Of a stretch of DNA of 64,000 nucleotides, positions 25,318 through 38,589 are shown piece after piece. This stretch comes from Theropithecus gelada. Taxonomy: Eukaryota > Chordata > Mammalia > Primates > Cercopithecidae. The stretch covers positions 64,415,376-64,479,375 of the forward strand of contig NC_037670.1 of assembly GCF_003255815.1 (NCBI RefSeq), read 5' to 3'. Position 1 is the stretch's first letter. Each line of letters opens with the position of its first letter. The notes beneath the pieces are model-generated. The model worked only from the letters and a program-made list of their open reading frames with translations, was not told where the DNA came from and did not search any database. A program made the position numbers and the translations under genes.

Positions 25318-27004
25318 CTGAGAGTTAAATAAAATAAAAACAAGATTATTATCATATTGACCTAAGACGAGTAAATTCTAAGTCTATTTTCACACAGAGG
25401 CAGAAAAAAGAAGTAACTACTCCAAATTGTTGAGAGTTTGGATTCTCAATATAAGACACAGAAATTAATAGTTAAGTCAATTACACAGTTAATTGTTTTT
25501 CATTTATATTGACAGACACTGATTTATCTTAAAAAAATTATCAGCAAGTCCCAGAATCAACACCCAGTCAATAAAAGAGGGAAGGTGAAAACACAAACGG
25601 TGAAAGCAAAGTCCTGTGTTAGTGGAAGTGGGAAGCTGGGCTGGAAACTGGCCCTGGGAAGCATGATTGTTGGCCTTATTGCTTCAAGGTCTGTACTGAT
25701 TAAAATTTGGCAGGGAAAAGATGAAAGGGATTGCATATGTAATTACCAGGCACTTGTTTGTTTGTTACATAAAAAAGTTACCACAATTATACTTCAACCC
25801 AGCCTAGGTGGACAGGCCCTATGACTGCAAAGGAAGTCTCCTGCCTAAGGGGCTCTGTTCCTCACACTGTAGAGTTATAGACAGTAGTTCCACTGGTGTC
25901 CCATCAACAAGACATGAGCTCATACTCACACCCTAAGGTAACCTCAAATAGCAATCTCCAGTAATGTAGGAGTTCTCCAAAAACTATATGAATTATTCTA
26001 CTCCCTTATCTCATGTGGTGTTGGGCACGTCATAGCATCCCAATAAAAATCTGTTCAATAAAAGACAAATACATGAATATACTCTGATGACTAAAATCTC
26101 TGTCCATTTTGTTCACTGAAGCATCTTTTCTAAGTACCAAGCACAGTATGAGTACGTAGTACCTAGCACTGGTAAATATTAGTTTAATGAGTGAAGAATG
26201 AACAAATGGCATGCCCAGTCTTAGTAATCGTAGTCATCTCATTTACAAAGCATTGCTGGGGAAAAACGTGTTACACTTCAGTAAATTTTCCCTAAATGAG
26301 GCTGATCTCTAATAGATTTATGGTCAAATTATTTTTCAAGTCTATCTGTTTAAGACAGGGGACCCAAGACAATGTGACCTTGTGCCAGTGACATAGATCA
26401 CCCTTGTGAGCACCGATGGAGCTCTTTGCCCTGGGGTTCTGTTTTCCTGTCCTCCTGCTTTAATTTCAGGCTGTCAGATGTCACTTCCCCATGAGGTCTG
26501 GGCATGGCCACAGTAGCCTCCCATCATTCCAGTTGATGGTTTCTAATCTTCACATGGCTGAGAGGTTGGTGAGGACACTGATAAAATATACATAAAAGCA
26601 TACAGACAAGCACCTCTCTAACATTTCTATTTGGCTATCTCTCAGAATTGTTAAAGGCCAACACATTGGGTTGGTACAAGAGGAATATATTCTATGGTCA
26701 TCCCTCTTCTCAGCAGTATGTTACAAGCTGTGCTGCTGAATAACACAATCAACCCACTGTGTCTTCACCAAATCCCCCAAAGTGGGTGTATTTGTCAGCG
26801 TTTCATGAAAAGAAGGGATTGAGGCCCAGGTGGTTGAAGATGCTTCCCAAGGTGAAGCACCATGTCACTGCAGCTTTGTAAATGCTCCTGGGAGAGCTCT
26901 CAGCGCTGTGTGGGCGTAATGTTGTGTTCTAGGGCAGAGGGGATGCGTTGCATGGAGATGTGTTTCTGGTCTCATGTTTATTAATGATTCTGATGGCATG
27001 ACAA

Positions 27005-27230
27005 AATGTAGTGTTTGCGCTACTGAGGTTGAGTCCAGCTCCTCCACATACTAGTTGCGTGACCCTGGAAAGTCTGGTAAATTTTCTAACCTCAGTTGCC
27101 TCACCTAGCAAATAGATTAATTATAGTATCTGCCTAATAAGGTTGTGAGAGGACTGACTGAATTAATTCTTGCAAATTACTTGCAACAATGTCTGGCACT
27201 GTGTAAATAAGTAGATAAATAAGCAGTGAA
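27005..27230 (+). repeat. MIR element
   Basis: 'tgaccctggaaagtctggta', 'aacctcagttgcctcaccta', 'ggttgtgagaggactgactg' and 'aatgtctggcactgtgtaaa' occur in MIR order. Confidence 0.75.
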
Positions 27231-30200
27231 ATTTAGGATCTATTCAGAATATGACCAGAACAGAAGCATGTTCTTCTTGGAGTGAAGAAGCCTACTATTT
27301 AGGGAGAACTTAGATAAAAGCAGATAAAACAATTCAAACATGAATAGGAAGCACTAAATAAAAATACAATTGGTATAAGGAGACAGTGGCAGAGAGACGG
27401 CTGTATGTTCTCATGCATATTAGGATTCATTTTCACCATTAGTAGAAATTGCAGCCCTATGGGTGTATTTTGTTAATGAATTTTGAAAATTTCATGCTAA
27501 TTTCCAATAATTATCTAATAAATTCTCTATAAGCACATATGCATATTAATAATTAAAATTCTTTCAAATTAAAGTTTCATTTGAACTAAAAGAATTCCAA
27601 CTTTACTGGGAAGAACATGAATTACACAAAAAGAAAAATTACGCAAAAATTAAACAAAAAGTAAATGATACCATTCTTCCAAAACAGAAACACTCTAGAG
27701 AAAATATGCCTGAAATAGATAGGAAATAGTTTGAAATAGGTTACTCAGGATCTCTCTAAAACAGTTAACAGTTAAAAAGACTTCTAAACATAAAAATATA
27801 AAAGCATGGCACCTTCAACAACTTAGACACTCTTTGAAGATTATTAAATTCATTATGATGTAAATACCTAATTAATATTAGCTGGACTTTTTCATTTCTG
27901 TCTATAACATACACAGTTATGTCAATAATCGAAATTCCCTGAAGGATTTATTTGATTTACATACTTCCACAGAATGAAAGGTTGCCAAATAGCCAAGGAG
28001 TCATTTATTTCTATGTTCACTCATTGATCTAACATTTCTAGATAATACATTATGTCCACATTATTTGCATAATCGGTGATTAAACAGAGATAAATAAATA
28101 GGATTATCTGTAGGTAAAGATTCTTATAAGAAATATTCCACAATTTTTTGAGGTACAACATTTTGGAACCATAGACATTAAATGTAATGTATTAATTAAT
28201 GCTAAAACAGAAGCAGGAGTAATACATGAGTGGAAGAAAAAACATACACACATATATTTTGAAAGTCAGACACTTCAAGAGCAGAACAAAAGAGGTGGCA
28301 ATGCACCTGCAGAGACATTTCTGAAAAATCACTTGTCAAGTTGTACCAAGTGCCTATGAAGCTTTGCATTCCTGGGCTTAAGGCTCCTCTTATAAACCTC
28401 CTTCCCCCAAATTAAAAGTCATGATATATAACAAATACATTGATTTCAGCCTCATCTATTAAAAATCTCTACAAATAATACTTAATGAAGATTATATAAT
28501 AGCTATTATATAACATTAAGTGAAAAATAGAAAATCATAGACTCAGTGTTACATTAATGATGTAAATATGTTTGCATATATTTACAGTCAGACTGAAATA
28601 AATTCGGGAATGTTATCTGGACAAGAAACAATCGTATGACTGTTAGGTTTTTTTTCCTTATACTATTCTGAATTCTAAAATAATGAGCACATATAACTTT
28701 ATCATTAGAAAGAAAAAATATACATGGCTTCTAAGAGAATTAAAGGAACATTCTAATGTCTCATATTCTACAACTGTATTTCAGTTTCTGATTTTAAAAA
28801 TCATTTATTTAGGAACTTTTTGTCACATTGCCTCTAAAAATTAAATACATAAAATTCTTTTTGGTATAGAAGCTAATCTTAGACTTTAGAAAATAACAGG
28901 ATTCGTGAAATATGTAATATTTGTATTATGTGTTTATAGATATATGCCCACTGATTTCCATCATCTGCCCCATGAGGAGTCTATTCACACTCACATCCAC
29001 AACCCCATACATGTGCCCTTCCCTACACATATCTGAGTAGAAATACCTTTAAAGACGACTTCTCCCTAATCCACCACAGGGCGAGAGCAGAGAGCAGAGG
29101 GGGACCAGGACTCCTGTGGTCTCACGGTAAACTCTCATTCAGCACAAGTGTTACAGCACTGACTGTGGAATATGGGGCCCCCGCTGCCTCAGACTACATT
29201 GGTCCCTAATTCTCATCTTCCTGCCTCACCACACCACACCCCACTCCTTGTGGGTTGGTGCCTCAACAAAGTACCAAATTCCAGTGATCTGTCCTCAGCT
29301 ACTGAATTGTAATAGGTTGCCTTTGGATGAGGAAAGGAGAGGGTGGCACTGAGGAAGAATGGCTGAGCAAACAGCAGGATGCAAACATTTATGTGAGCAC
29401 TTGATGTGTAGCTGGCATCTCTGTATTATTAATAGAAACTTCCTCATCGTAATCTCAGTCCTCATGATTACCCACTGGAAAGAAAAGGAAACCAAGAGAG
29501 AAGACTGAGGACATGTGCTCTGTCCTGCATCCTCTGTGAGCGAGGCACCAAACACATTATCCCAATTAATCCCCACAAAATACTGATGTTGCTATCTCTG
29601 CCTCTGATTTACAGAAGTGAGGTGGATCTCAGAGAAGCTACAGACTTATTCTGGTCACGCAACTCCAAGGGAATGGAGGGAGTTACAGTTCCAATGCTGA
29701 GCACTTAACCTCAAAACTCCAGCCTGAAACAGGATCTCATTTAATCGTTAATGCTCTTACATCCTTTATATTAATACTTTCACATCAATAATTTCATTTT
29801 ACTCTTATCACACCTGTACACGGACTGGAACAGATACCAGTTCCTCTCTATAAAATGCAAAAATTTGAGACCCAAAGAGATCAGGGGATTTTTTCTTTGT
29901 CACTCAGCTTATTAACTGGCAGAGCTGAGACCATGGGGCTTACTTCACAACCATGTCCCTTCATTGCAAGCACCTTTATTATTTCAACTTCAGTTAAGTT
30001 TGATTTGGATCATTTTTCAATCATTGCATATGCAAATCAGAATGGCTGTGAGGATTATAGACCCAAGGTATTAACATAAAGAGAGCCCTTGACAAATAAC
30101 AACAACAACAAAACAGTGTTTGGCAGCTGGCAACCACATTCCTCTTGGAGAAGAAACCCTCTTTGAAAAGAGCTTCAATATGCTTCTGAGTTTAAAGACA

Positions 30201-33200
30201 ATATAGGGAGATGACACAGCTTCACAATAAAAAAAGAAGCTTGATTCATGCTAATATGCATCACTCCATAAACATTGCTCTCTGTGGCTGGATGTGTCAC
30301 TTTCTTAAATGACTCCACCAGTCATAGATCCAGATTAAAGTGGTTGGGTCAATGTCACCTCTAGGAAAGGCCAACAGAACTGTTTCAGAACTCTGGAGGC
30401 CATGTTAACTTCATGTCTGAAAGCCAATGACTCAATATCAAATTCTTCAGCTTGTCCACGAGGCTCTCCATGATGTAACTAATGCCTTCCTCTCTGACTT
30501 CGCATCTAAGAGTGTCCTTCATGCTACCCACAACCAGATCTCCTTTCCTCCATCCATTCAGTACTAATTCAGCACTCACTTGTGCAAGGTCCTATTCTGG
30601 CTGTGAAAGCCCTTCCCACGTACATGCAGGTGTATGGTACATTCAATGCCATCAGTTGTTATAGTAGAGCTCCAAGAACACAGGACACATAAACCCTTCT
30701 GCTACTGACTCTAACACCCCTGCAGATGCCCAGTTCATATTTAATGGAGTAATGAGTGAATTAAATTCCTTGTTAGGCTTTGGTGTAATGAAAACAATAT
30801 TTCTTCCTTAACTGAACAGCAAAATGTATATCTATTCTTTTTCCTTTCTTCTTTAGAGTAATCAAAAGGGATCATTTTAAAGTAAGGAACAATAGCCAAG
30901 TCAGCAGAACAAAAAAATTACATAGCCTCATCTCCAGCATTATATCATTGTCACGAGCTAAACAAACATGATAGAGCATTTTGTTTCCAAGGTGGTGAGG
31001 TGACAGCTATATGACTCAGTCCCTTATGTGGCCTCTTGCATTTTTAATGATCTCTGAACATTTTCCTTCATTTCAGAAATACCCTAGAGTCTAGATAAAC
31101 AAAAGATGCCATTTACAGCTGACAATATTGCAAGAGTGGTTTGCTCTATTCCTCAAACTTGACAAGGAAGCATTTCTTTGCCCCACACTTTTAAAGAAAA
31201 TGTTGGGAAATAAATGATCATCCATGAAGTTGAAATTCTTACACACGATTTCCACTATGAGTAGCAGCAGACGAGTTTTGCTTACAGCATAGAGGAGTGC
31301 CTAAAATTCTGTTATTGTTGAAATAAATCATATATGTGATTTTCTGTCCTCAGCCACCAAGCTGTTCTCACACCAGTCACCTTGAGAGGCCAAGAGAGCT
31401 AAAGTAGTCATTTTCTTCCTGATTTTTTTTTTCTTTCTCTCTGTTTTTGTTTTTTGTTTTTGTTGTTGTTGTTTGTTTGAGTTTTTTGTTTGTTTTTCTG
31501 TTTTTGTTTATTGCTTTATGAACATAATAAAGAAAACACCCCATAGAAGAAGCCATGCTACTTTCTGGCTTGATGAGTGCTGCCCATAGAGAAGCCTGCA
31601 GTACTTCATGGGTGAGACCTGAGGAGGAAAACACCAGTATTTAAACAGGGAGTCTTCAAAGCCAACACCCCACTCAGCCACCATCTGTGCAAAGATGGCA
31701 GCTTTGTAAGTGTTTCCATAAGGGAGGGGGTGCTCTGCTGCAGGCACACAAGCAAACCCTCTCTATTCTGTTTTGCTGCTGTTTTAAGTTTTTGTGGGGA
31801 CATGGTTCCCTTGGGAGAGTGGATTAAATTTCTTCTGAGTTCATTTTCAAAGGCTTTGCAAATAACCTGTATGGTCTCCCGTCAGATCTCATGTAATATG
31901 GCTCTTAAATAAATAATGTAATAATAAGAAAAAAATGCATAATTGCCTTAACAGAGAAGAACTGCTTTAGGGTGCAACCTCTCTCCCATTGTTAAGAAAA
32001 GGCTTTGATAAGCCATGTGCTGGGTGAGATACTCTGGGCCAAAATGTGCCTGGAACTTTCCAACTGGATGCCTGGGTAAGGACAGCACCCTGGCAGCCAG
32101 GGGCACAAGAGGAGAAACAGCTGAGGATGCAGGGAGGGGCCAGGTGGATGGACAGCCCAAGGATCCCCAATTACTTCTCTCTTCAGGCCCACCATTCAAA
32201 AATGTTGGAAAATTACTAAATTCATGGAATTATTGATACATTTGGGTGTATGGTTGGAGGGGCGGTGATATGTGGCTGGCTCCCCAGGCACTGGAGCACA
32301 TGCCCAGGCAGGACTGCACAGGTTCAAAGACAGGGCATGGCACACAGGCCTCTGACTCACCAGGAGTTCATAGAACCCTTGAGACAAGGGTCCTGGACCC
32401 CCCGGCATGAAATCAGGCACATTTTCCTAAATCTCCCATGGTCAGGAAAGACCCAAGTGACAGCTGAGTTATGAAAGTTAATGAAGACAGTGAATCTTTT
32501 CCATGTTACTCTGGATCCTTTCAAACACTAAGTACAAACTAGAGGAGCTATAACAAAGAAAGTACTAACTGGGATCAGCTTCTCCACATTATGGTTGGGG
32601 GGTGCCTATATGGGAGGCAGTTGATTCCTTGCTTTGTGAACAATTGTGCTGGAGTGATTGATAAAGTCTTCTCAAAAGGCTGGTGCTTGCCTTTTAATTA
32701 TTCAAATATGCCTCTGTACACAACAAAATTAATACTATAAATGTTTACAATAATGAGAAGAAAGCAGGGGTCATAAAAAGTCAATATAGATGTTAAAATT
32801 GAACTCAAAAACAATAGACCTAGACTCCATATTTTACGGGCACAGCCACTTCAGGTGTAGGTACAGTACTGGCATGAAGCAGACATAAATAGATGTCTTT
32901 GAAAGAATTTAGCCAAGACTTCCATCAGGACAGTATGAGGAGTTCTGCAGACTCATTTCCCAGTAAGACTGCTGAAAATTATTTTTTAAAAAGCAATAAA
33001 GTCTCCAAAATGGTATTTTTCTGTATACAGCAAGATAAAAAATACAGTTATTCAAGAAAGTCTACTAAAACTGAGTAAGAACAGTAATAGTCTGTGGCAT
33101 TTAAAACAAAATCTACTCTTCTCCTATCTCCCAGCTCAGGGAAATGAAAACTTCACTCCAGGTTGCTGCACCCAAGAACACAGGGCTCCCTCCCGCCTTA

Positions 33201-33317
33201 GCTCTCCATGAGTGAGCTGTCTCCCCCTCTCATCCTGGCCCCAGCTACATGTTCATGAGGTTAAGCTGCCAGTGAGTACAGATGAGGTGATGGTGCTCTT
33301 CCTTTACCCAGCTCTAC

Positions 33318-33347
33318 CTCATTAGACAGAGGCTCATTAGACAGAGG
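33318..33347. repeat. Perfect 15-bp tandem duplication
   Basis: 'ctcattagacagagg' occurs twice head to tail (33318-33332 and 33333-33347). Confidence 0.95.
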
Positions 33348-34039
33348 CTTTAAGAACAGCATTGCTGAGAATATTGGGGTCTCCCTTGTTCTTGCCTCAT
33401 ATCATGGTGTGGGGTTTCCACAATGGGAGAAGTAAGCTGAGAGAATCTGAGGTCACTGTTCTCCCTCTCCAATGAGTGTTCAGCTCCTAAAGCGGGAGCG
33501 TCATTCAGAAAGAAACATGACATTGCTCCCATTTCTAGCTCCAGAGATGTGGTGCATGTATGTTTCCTTGCCTCTAAAGAAGCAAGCCATAAACAGATAA
33601 CTGCTAATCTATCCCCACAGGAACTGTTTTGTTGTTGTTTAGGTTTTTTTGGTGGGTTTCTTTTTGGCTTTTTTTTTTTTTTTCAACAAAATGTGGAGAA
33701 GTTCAACCATAAGGGTGTTCTTAATAACTGGAAGCTGTGGTTAAAGGCAATTGGGAGATTGATCGATTCATTGGAGATACAGGCTAAACTATAGGCTGTC
33801 TAATTTACCAGAGAGAACAAGGGAGACCACTGGAAGGAGCGCTCCCAGTGGCATATTTGTGATTAAAACAAACCTCAAAGACTGGTCTCAGGAAGGAGCC
33901 CTTTAACAGAGCCTAAATTTGATGAGATTTATATGTAGAACAATTTATGCCCATGATATTGTCGAAAACAATACAGCAATCAGTGAATCTTACCAGCTGC
34001 ATGTGCGTAAAACATCCAGGCAGAAGCAATCCCAAGTTA

Positions 34040-34822
34040 CTTTATAAAATACTTGGAGATGAATGGAAATGAAGGGACAACATTCCAACACTCACGAGAT
34101 GTAGCTAAAGCAGTGCTTGGAGAAACATTTATAGTAATAATACTTACATTAAAATGTAAGAAAAATTACAAAATAACACTCAACTGTATATCTTAGGAGA
34201 CTGGAAAAAGAAAAGCAAACTAAACCTAAAGCAAGAAGACAGTAAATAATAAAGTTAGAGTGGATATTGATAAAATCAAGAATATAAAAACAATAGAGAA
34301 AAATGAAACTAAAGTTGACTGTGGAAGTTTGGAATGCCATATGGAATATGACTATGAAAAAATCAACAAATTTAACAAATATTTAGCATAATTGACCTTA
34401 ATTGGTCTCTTTTTTTTATTAAAAAGAGAGATGATTCAAATTACTAGTATCCGAAATGAAAGAGAAAGCATTATTGCTGACCTTACAAAAACAAGCCATC
34501 CTTGATGGTTTCACTGGTAAACCAAATGTTTTAAGAAATAATACCAAATTTTTCACAAACGTGTTTAAAAAATGGAAGTGGAGGAACACTTTCCACCTCA
34601 TTCTTTGGGGCTAGTATTACCACAATACCAAAACCAAAGACACTACACACACACAATCTCAAAAGAAAGGAACATTACAGACCATTCTCTCTTAAGAATA
34701 TGAACACAAAAATCCTCAACACAATACTAGAAAATTAAATCCAATAACATTGAAAAAAATTAGACATCATGATCAAGTGAGATTTATTCTAGAAATGCAA
34801 GGTTTGTTTATCATTCAAAAGT
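34040..34822 (+). mobile_element. L1 ORF2 fragment (old, sense)
   Basis: Diverged L1 ORF2 reverse-transcriptase region: 'gctaaagcagtgcttggaga' through 'gatcaagtgagatttattct'. No usable open frame remains; ends are approximate. Confidence 0.75.
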
Positions 34823-34957
34823 CATTAATTTTTTTGTTTACCCAGAAGTCATTCAGGAGCAAGTGGTTTAATTTCCATGTAATTGTGTGGTTTTGAGAAA
34901 TCTTGGTATTGATTTTTCTTTTATTTACATCTATCTGTCATCTATCTATCTATCTAT
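34823..34957 (-). mobile_element. L1 ORF2 fragment (antisense), left part, with (TATC)n
   Basis: 'cattcaggagcaagtggttt' and 'tccatgtaattgtgtggttt' are antisense L1 ORF2. The fragment is split from 35270-35627 by an Alu; a short (TATC)n run at about 34931-34957 abuts the Alu. Confidence 0.75.
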
Positions 34958-35113
34958 GAAAGAGAAGTGTCTCACTCACTCTGTCACCCAGGCTGTAGTG
35001 CAGCGGTGCAATCTTGGCTCACTGCAATCTCTATATCCTGGGTTAAGGCGATTCTCCTGCCTCAACCTCCCAAGTAGCTGGGATTATAGGTGTGTGCCAC
35101 CACACTAATTTTG

Positions 35114-35144
<31 letters not shown>

Positions 35145-35264
35145 TAGTAGAGACAGAGTTTCACCATGTTGGCCAGGCTGGTCTTAAATTCCTTGCCTAA
35201 GAGATCCACCCACCTCGGCCTCCGAAAGTGCTGGGATTACAGGGGTGAGCTACCGCACCCAGCC
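34958..35264 (-). mobile_element. Alu with a (TTTTG)n expansion
   Basis: Reverse-oriented Alu from 'gaagtgtctcactcactctg' to 'gctaccgcacccagcc'. The middle A-rich region has become (TTTTG)n at about 35111-35142 on the plus strand. It interrupts an L1 fragment. Confidence 0.93.
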
Positions 35265-35627
35265 TGATTTTTATTTTTTATATTCCACTGTGGTTCAAGA
35301 TTTCAATTTTTTTAACTTATTGAGACTGGCTTTATGGCTGAGCATGTGGTCGATTTTAGAGTATGTTCCATGAGCAGATGAGAAGAATGTACATTCTGTG
35401 GTTGATGGGTAAAGTAGTTTGTGGATGCTTATTAGGTCCAATTTGTCAAGTGTCAAAGTTAAATCTAGAATTTCTTTGTTAGTTTTCTGCCTCAATTATC
35501 TGTCTAATGCTGTCAGTGGGGTGCTGAAGTCCCCCAGTATTATTATGTGGCTGTCTAAGTCTTTTCATAGTTCTAGAGGTACTTGTTTTATGAATTTGAG
35601 TGCCTTTGGACATTCCATATTGGTTTA
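35265..35627 (-). mobile_element. L1 ORF2 fragment (antisense), right part
   Basis: 'gtggtcgattttagagtatg', 'tattaggtccaatttgtcaa' and 'gtggggtgctgaagtccccc' are classic antisense L1 ORF2 strings. It continues the fragment broken by the Alu. Confidence 0.85.
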
Positions 35628-36235
35628 CTTATCTTTTTATTATTGTGTTGAGATATATATCTACAGCCATTTCTCTTCTGGATGCCAGTTTCTTATCAGG
35701 TAAATTTTTCCCATTCTGTTGTCTTTTCACACTTTTGATAGTGTCATTTAAAGCGTAAACATTTTTTATTTTGATGGCAATTAATTTGCTTTTTGTCTTT
35801 TGTTGTTTGTTGTGTTTTTGGTGTCATATCTGAGAATCCACTGACAATTTCAAGGTCATGAAGATTTATCCCTATGGTTTTTTCTAAGAGTTTTACAGTT
35901 TTAGCATTTACATTTAAGTTATTCATTCACCTTCAGCAACTTTTTTGCATTAACTGTGTGAGAGGTAGGGGCCCAACTTGATTCTTTTGCATGTGACTGT
36001 CTAGTTCTCCCAGCACCACTTGTTGAAAAGACTATTCAAAAATCCTATTCACCCCATTGACTCCTCAGCCAAGCACTTACACCAAAATGTCTGAATAATC
36101 TTTTCAACATCAAATGTTCGTAGCACCCTTGCAAAAATCAGTTGACCATAAAGCCCAGGGTTTACTCCTGGACTCTGAAATCTATTTTACTGATCTACAG
36201 GTATATCCTATTGTGAGTACCACATGTAAATAAAT
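35628..36235 (-). mobile_element. Second antisense L1 fragment, left arm of inverted repeat plus spacer
   Basis: Antisense L1 ORF2 C-terminal region ('ccagcaccacttgttgaaaa' near 36010, 'tcaaggtcatgaagatttat' near 35850). Its part 35628-35990 is complementary to 36236-36615. The switch from one L1 portion to another occurs near 35627. Confidence 0.75.
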
Positions 36236-36636
36236 GAAGTTGGGACCCTACCTCACACACAGTTAATACAAAAAAAAAAAAAAAATTACTAAAGATGAAT
36301 CAAAGACTTAAATGCAAGCGCTAAAACTATAAAACATTTAGAAAAAACACCTGGGGGTAAATCTTCATGACCTTGGATTTGGCAATGAATCCTTGGATAT
36401 GACACAAAAATCACGAACAACAAAAGAAAAAAAAAAAGATTAATTAAGTATTAACAAAATTAAACACGTTTGTGCTTTCAAGGGCAATATCTGAAGTATG
36501 AAAAGACAGCCCACAAAATGGGAAAAAATCACCTGATAAGAAATTGGCATCCAGAAGATAGAGATATAGATATATATCTCAACTAAATAATAAAGACAAA
36601 TAAACCCACATAAAAATAGCCAAAGAGCACTATTCT
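36236..36636 (+). mobile_element. Sense L1 fragment, right arm of inverted repeat
   Basis: L1 ORF2 C-terminal region in sense orientation: 'gaagttgggaccctacctca', 'tcttcatgaccttggatttg', 'gaaattggcatccagaagat'. It includes a 16-nt A run near 36270-36285. Confidence 0.8.
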
Positions 36637-38150
36637 ATAACTCATATGGAACCAAAAAAAAATAAAAAGAAAGAAAAAGCTCCAATAGTTAAAGCAAACT
36701 TAATAAAAAAGAACAAAGCTGGAGCCATTACATTATCTGAATTCAAACTGTGCTATAAGGCTACAGTAACCAAAACATCATGGTACTGGTACAAAAACAG
36801 ACACGTAGACCAATGGGAAAGAATAGAGAATCCAGAAATAAAATTGTACACCTACAACTATCTAATCTTTAGCAAAGTTGACAAAAATAAACAATGGGGA
36901 AAGGACTACCTATTTAATAAATAGTGCTTGGATAAGTGGCTAGCCATATGCAAAAGAATGAAACTGGACCCACATCTTTCACCACGTATAAAAATTAGAG
37001 TGGACTAAAGATTTAAATATAAGACTACAAACTAAAAAGAAAAAAAAAAAGAAAAGAAAAGAAAAAAAAAACACAGCAGAAAATCTAAGAAATATCATTC
37101 TGAACATCAACCTTGATAGAGAATTTATGACTAAGTCCTCAAAAGCAATTCCAACAAAAATAAAAACTGACAAGAGACCTAATTAAACTGAAGGGCTTTT
37201 GCAAAGCAAAAGAAACTATCAACAGAGTAAAAAATAAAAAGACAACCCACAGAATGAGAGAAAATATTTCCAAACTATGCACCCAACAAAGGTCTAATAT
37301 ACAGAATCTATAAGGAACTTAACAAGCGAAAAACAAATAACCCCATTAAAAAATGGGCAAAAGATATGAACAGACACTTCTGAAAAGAAGATCTACAAGC
37401 AGCCAACAAACATATGAAAAAAACACTCATCATTGCTAATCATCAGAGGAGTGCAAATCAAACCCACAGTGAAATACTATTTCATACCAGTCAGGATGGC
37501 TATTATTAAAAAGAAAAAAAAGATAACACGCTGGCAAGGCTGTAGAGAAATGGGAATGCCTATCCACTGTTGGTGGTAATGTAAATTAGTTCAGCCACTG
37601 TGGAAAGCGGTTTGGTGACTTCCCAAAAACTTAAAACAGAGCTGCCATTCAACCCAGTAATCCCATTATTGGGTATATACCCAAAGGAATACAAATCATT
37701 TCACCTTAAAGACACATGCATGTATATGTTTGTTGCAGCACCTATTCATGACAGCAAAGACATGGAATCAACCTAAATGACCATCAACTAAATAATGAAA
37801 ATGTAGTGCATATATACCATGGAATACTGTGCAGTCAAAAAAAGAACAGGATCATGTCTTCTGCAGCAACATGGATGGAACTGGGGCCCATTAACCTAAC
37901 TGAACTACTGCAGAAACAGAAAATCAGATACCACATGTTCACACTTACATGCGGAAGCTAAACGAGTATGCATGAACACAAAGAAAGGAACAATAGAAAC
38001 TGGATAGCATTAGGAGATACACCTAATGTAAATGACGAGTTAATGGGTGCAGCACACCAACATGGCACATGTATACATATGTAACAAACTTGCATGTTGT
38101 GCACATGTACCCTAGAACTTAAAGTATAACAATTTAAAAAAAAAGAAAAG
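36637..38150 (+). mobile_element. 5'-truncated L1 (primate L1P-like) with 3' UTR and A-rich tail
   Basis: About 1.5 kb of ORF2 3' part and 3' UTR: 'ggctacagtaaccaaaacat', 'aacagacacttctgaaaaga', 'ggaatactgtgcagtcaaaa', then the 3' end 'cacatgtaccctagaactta' and an A-rich tail at about 38133-38158. Younger than the flanking L1 pieces. The 92-codon open frame at 36646-36924 is an ORF2 remnant. Confidence 0.9.
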
Positions 38151-38171
38151 AAAAGAAAATCAAGAGGAAAT

Positions 38172-38212
38172 AAATGCTGGACACACACACACACAAAAAA
38201 AAAAAAAAAAAG
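38172..38212. repeat. (CA)n plus poly-A simple repeat
   Basis: 'gacacacacacacac' followed by about 18 A residues and 'gaaagaaac'. Confidence 0.9.
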
Positions 38213-38217
38213 AAAGA

Positions 38218-38400
38218 AACTGGAGCCTACTTGAGGGTGGAGGATGAGAGGAGAATGAGGATTAAGAAACTACCTATAGGATGCTATGTGTATTACCTGG
38301 GTGATGAAATAACCTGTACACGAAACACCCATGACATGAAATTTACCTGTATAAGAAATCCACACATGTACCCCTAAAACCAAAAGTTTTTTAAAAAAGT
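38218..38400 (+). mobile_element. Older L1 3' end
   Basis: 'ggagcctacttgagggtgga', 'ggtgatgaaataacctgtac' and 'cacacatgtacccctaaaac' are an L1 3' UTR end of older L1PB/L1MA type, distinct from the element just upstream. Confidence 0.85.
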
Positions 38401-38589
38401 AATAAAAGATATTTTATCCTTGAAATATTGACAGGATATTATATAAAATATTTAGAGTAGTAATCTAAAAACAAAAAGATCTTCAAAACACATAAAAATT
38501 TTAAATCTAGGAAACTCTCCTAAAAGGAAAAGTAGAACAAAAAGGACCAAGAAATAGATAATAATAATTTTTAAAATTGGTAAAAATGC

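Larger units (their letters stand above)
25318..34039. other. ABCA13 intron, mostly unclassified AT-rich DNA
   Basis: First part of the 27.9 kb intron. It holds an L2-like 3' end near 26020-26210, a MIR at 27005-27230, MIR-like traces at about 29540-29700 and 29770-29960, a (TTTG/TTG)n run at about 31429-31510 and a T-rich run at 33630-33683. No additional exon was recognised. Confidence 0.5.

Noticed and set aside
35628..36615. Palindrome as a microRNA or hairpin RNA gene
   Set aside because: Both arms are L1 ORF2 fragments; there is no promoter or conserved hairpin evidence, so only the inverted repeat is reported.
36646..36924. 92-codon Lys-rich open frame
   Set aside because: Remnant of L1 ORF2 in a 5'-truncated element.
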